Source: Candidatus Aciduliprofundum sp. (GTDB taxonomy: Archaea; Thermoplasmatota; Thermoplasmata; Thermoplasmatales; Aciduliprofundaceae). Taken from it: DNA of 6,980 bases. The stretch covers positions 1 through 6,980 of the forward strand of contig WAKY01000064.1 of NCBI GenBank assembly GCA_015523135.1, in the 5' to 3' direction. A program made the position numbers and the translations under genes. The notes under the pieces are model-generated. The model was not told where the DNA came from. It worked only from the letters and a program-made list of their open reading frames with translations, and ran no database searches. Positions 6,048-6,980 of this stretch are shown here, piece after piece. The first letter of the stretch is position 1, and each line of letters begins with the position of its first letter.

Positions 6048-6897
6048 GGAACTGTTAAATTTCGGTGTAGTTATAATAGACAAGCCAAAGGGACCTACAA
6101 GTCATCAAGTTAGCGCATGGGTTCGTGATATACTGCACATTAAAAAAACAGGCCATGCAGGAACTCTTGATCCTAAGGTTACTGGTGTATTGCCTGTAGC
6201 TTTAGGAAGGGCAACAAAATTAATCAATCTCCTTCATTTAGTGCCCAAAGAATATGTTGGCGTTATGCGTTTTCATAAAGATTTTGATGAGGATAGGTTG
6301 AGGGAAATAATAAATGAATTTGAGGGAGAAATCTATCAAGTGCCACCGTTGAGATCGGCAGTTGCTAGAAGACTAAGAAAAAGAAAAATATATTCTCTTA
6401 AGATTTTGGATATGTTAGAAAGAGATGTTCTCTTTCGTGCCAAGGTTGAATCTGGGACATATATAAGAACGCTCTGCAACGATATTGGAGAGGCAATGTG
6501 CATAGGAGCCCATATGGAAGATTTGCGTAGAACGGCTACAGGGCATTTTAGAGAAGAGGATGCCCATACTTTGCAAGATTTGCTTGATGCCTACATTTTC
6601 TGGAAGGAAGAAGGTGAGGAAAAATATATTTGCAACGTAATCAGACCTGCCGAAGACATAGTTTCATTTTTGCCAAGGATAATAGTTAAGAATTCTGCTA
6701 TTGATGCATTAGCTCATGGTGCTCCTCTTTATAGGCCTGGAGTAGTTGAAATGGATGAGGTGAACAAGGGGGATTATGTGGCTCTTTATACCTCTGCTGG
6801 AGAGCTTATTTCAGTTTCTGTGGCAGTTTTAGAAGATGATATAATTGCCAAGCCATTTAGAGTTGTTATAGAGCCAAGAAAACATTCAAAATCTTAA
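6025..6897 (+). CDS. cbf5: tRNA/rRNA pseudouridine synthase Cbf5 (TruB family)
   Basis: Cbf5 isomerises uridine to pseudouridine, in rRNA when guided by H/ACA RNAs with Nop10, Gar1 and L7Ae, and at tRNA position 55. The product has up to 290 residues. It shows GVVIIDKPKGPTSHQV (14-29), the catalytic motif HAGTLDPKVTGVLP (44-57) with Asp49 as nucleophile, KEYVGVM (75-81), VPPLRSAVARRLRKRKIY (106-123), SGTYIRTL (143-150), AHMEDLRRTATG (162-173), and a C-terminal PUA domain (about 218-285) beginning LPRIIVKNSAIDALAHGAPL. It is shorter than Pyrococcus Cbf5 (about 340 residues), lacking most of the N-terminal extension and part of the C-terminus. An in-frame stop at 6013-6015 rules out a longer start. 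Possible starts are GTG 6025 or TTG 6031. The gene overlaps cmk by 23 nt and ends 2 nt before a tRNA gene. Confidence 0.94.
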   Translation: MELECSVEELLNFGVVIIDKPKGPTSHQVSAWVRDILHIKKTGHAGTLDPKVTGVLPVALGRATKLINLLHLVPKEYVGVMRFHKDFDEDRLREIINEFEGEIYQVPPLRSAVARRLRKRKIYSLKILDMLERDVLFRAKVESGTYIRTLCNDIGEAMCIGAHMEDLRRTATGHFREEDAHTLQDLLDAYIFWKEEGEEKYICNVIRPAEDIVSFLPRIIVKNSAIDALAHGAPLYRPGVVEMDEVNKGDYVALYTSAGELISVSVAVLEDDIIAKPFRVVIEPRKHSKS

Positions 6898-6899
6898 AA

Positions 6900-6973
6900 G
6901 GGCCCGTAGGCTAGTCAGGATAGACTGTGGGTCTTCGGAATCCACGACCCGGGTTCGAATCCCGGCGGGCCCG
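6900..6973 (+). tRNA. tRNA-Arg, anticodon TCG
   Basis: The acceptor stem GGGCCCG (6900-6906) pairs fully with 6966-6972; G at 6973 is the discriminator base, and CCA is not encoded. The T arm is CCGGG-TTCGAAT-CCCGG (6949-6965). The anticodon arm 6928-6944 has a five-pair stem with one G-U and the loop CTTCGGA, placing TCG at 6935-6937, which reads the Arg codon CGA (and perhaps other CGN). Conserved T8 (6907), A14, G15, G18-G19 (6918-6919), A21 and C48 are present, as is A20 (6920), so the core is canonical. The variable loop is short (6945-6948). The D stem (6909-6912 with 6923-6926) is weak, with a C12-A23 mismatch. No intron is visible. The 5' end lies 2 nt beyond the cbf5 stop codon. Confidence 0.93.
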
Positions 6974-6980
6974 CTCAAAA

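Noticed and set aside
6864..6870. Possible TATA box (TGTTATA) for an independent tRNA promoter
   Set aside because: It is about 30 nt upstream of the tRNA and lies inside cbf5 codons. It is short, weak compared with archaeal box A, lacks a clear purine-rich BRE, and such strings are common in this AT-rich DNA. It is not strong enough to list as a feature.
6932..6940. Reading the anticodon as TTC (tRNA-Glu)
   Set aside because: It would shift the loop by one base, put C and not T at position 33 and break the T31-A39 pair. The seven-base loop CTTCGGA with T33 gives TCG (Arg).
6966..6980. Integration (att) site at the tRNA-Arg 3' end, or a transcription terminator after it
   Set aside because: Only seven bases follow the tRNA in this window, so neither an integrase, a repeated tRNA end nor a T-rich terminator can be seen.
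1..6980. CRISPR arrays, insertion sequences, toxin-antitoxin or defence genes
   Set aside because: I found no spaced repeats, terminal inverted repeats or transposase motifs; coding sequence and the tRNA fill practically the whole window with operon genes.

Overview
The window is a stretch of archaeal chromosome carrying the distal half of the spc ribosomal-protein operon. It continues without a break through protein-export and nucleotide-kinase genes to a tRNA pseudouridine synthase and a tRNA-Arg gene. All real genes are on the + strand. Archaeal origin is clear from L19e (absent in bacteria), the long archaeal/eukaryotic-type L30, archaeal S5 with its Cys-rich motif, the archaeal adenylate kinase AdkA, a DUF106/EMC3-like membrane protein and a Cbf5-type pseudouridine synthase with a PUA domain. 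The DNA is A+T-rich, Arg is mostly AGG/AGA and Ile often ATA, while the tRNA acceptor and T stems are entirely G-C. Together these suggest a thermophile. The absence of rpl34e and rpl14e from the adk-cmk-cbf5 segment fits a Thermoplasmata-like euryarchaeon (Aciduliprofundum/DHVE2 is my best guess), but this is inferred from memory of gene order and is not proven.

Layout: rpl19e (3-455), rpl18 (458-955), rps5 (958-1611), rpl30 (1589-2065), rpl15 (2066-2491), secY (2484-4283), adkA (4289-4834), DUF106/EMC3-like (4831-5511), cmk (5508-6047), cbf5/truB (6025-6897), tRNA-Arg(TCG) (6900-6973). The genes abut or overlap at every junction: ATGA overlaps, an 8-nt overlap, two 23-nt overlaps and gaps of 0-5 nt. 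Nearly every start has a GGAGG- or GGTGA-like Shine-Dalgarno motif inside the previous gene. This implies one polycistronic, translationally coupled unit. The window contains no intergenic stretch over 5 nt before the tRNA, and no internal promoter or terminator that I can support.

Functionally, the first five genes build the large and small ribosomal subunits. SecY and the DUF106 protein insert or translocate membrane and exported proteins as they leave the ribosome. AdkA and Cmk balance adenylate and cytidylate pools. Cbf5 pseudouridylates rRNA (guided by H/ACA RNAs) and tRNA position 55. Gene content is conventional. The points worth a second look are a SecY with an extra N-terminal two-helix module and enlarged external loops, a Cbf5 lacking the usual N-terminal extension, a tRNA-Arg that begins 2 nt after the cbf5 stop codon, and an abnormal D-stem in that tRNA. 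I see no mobile element, CRISPR array or clearly new multi-gene system.
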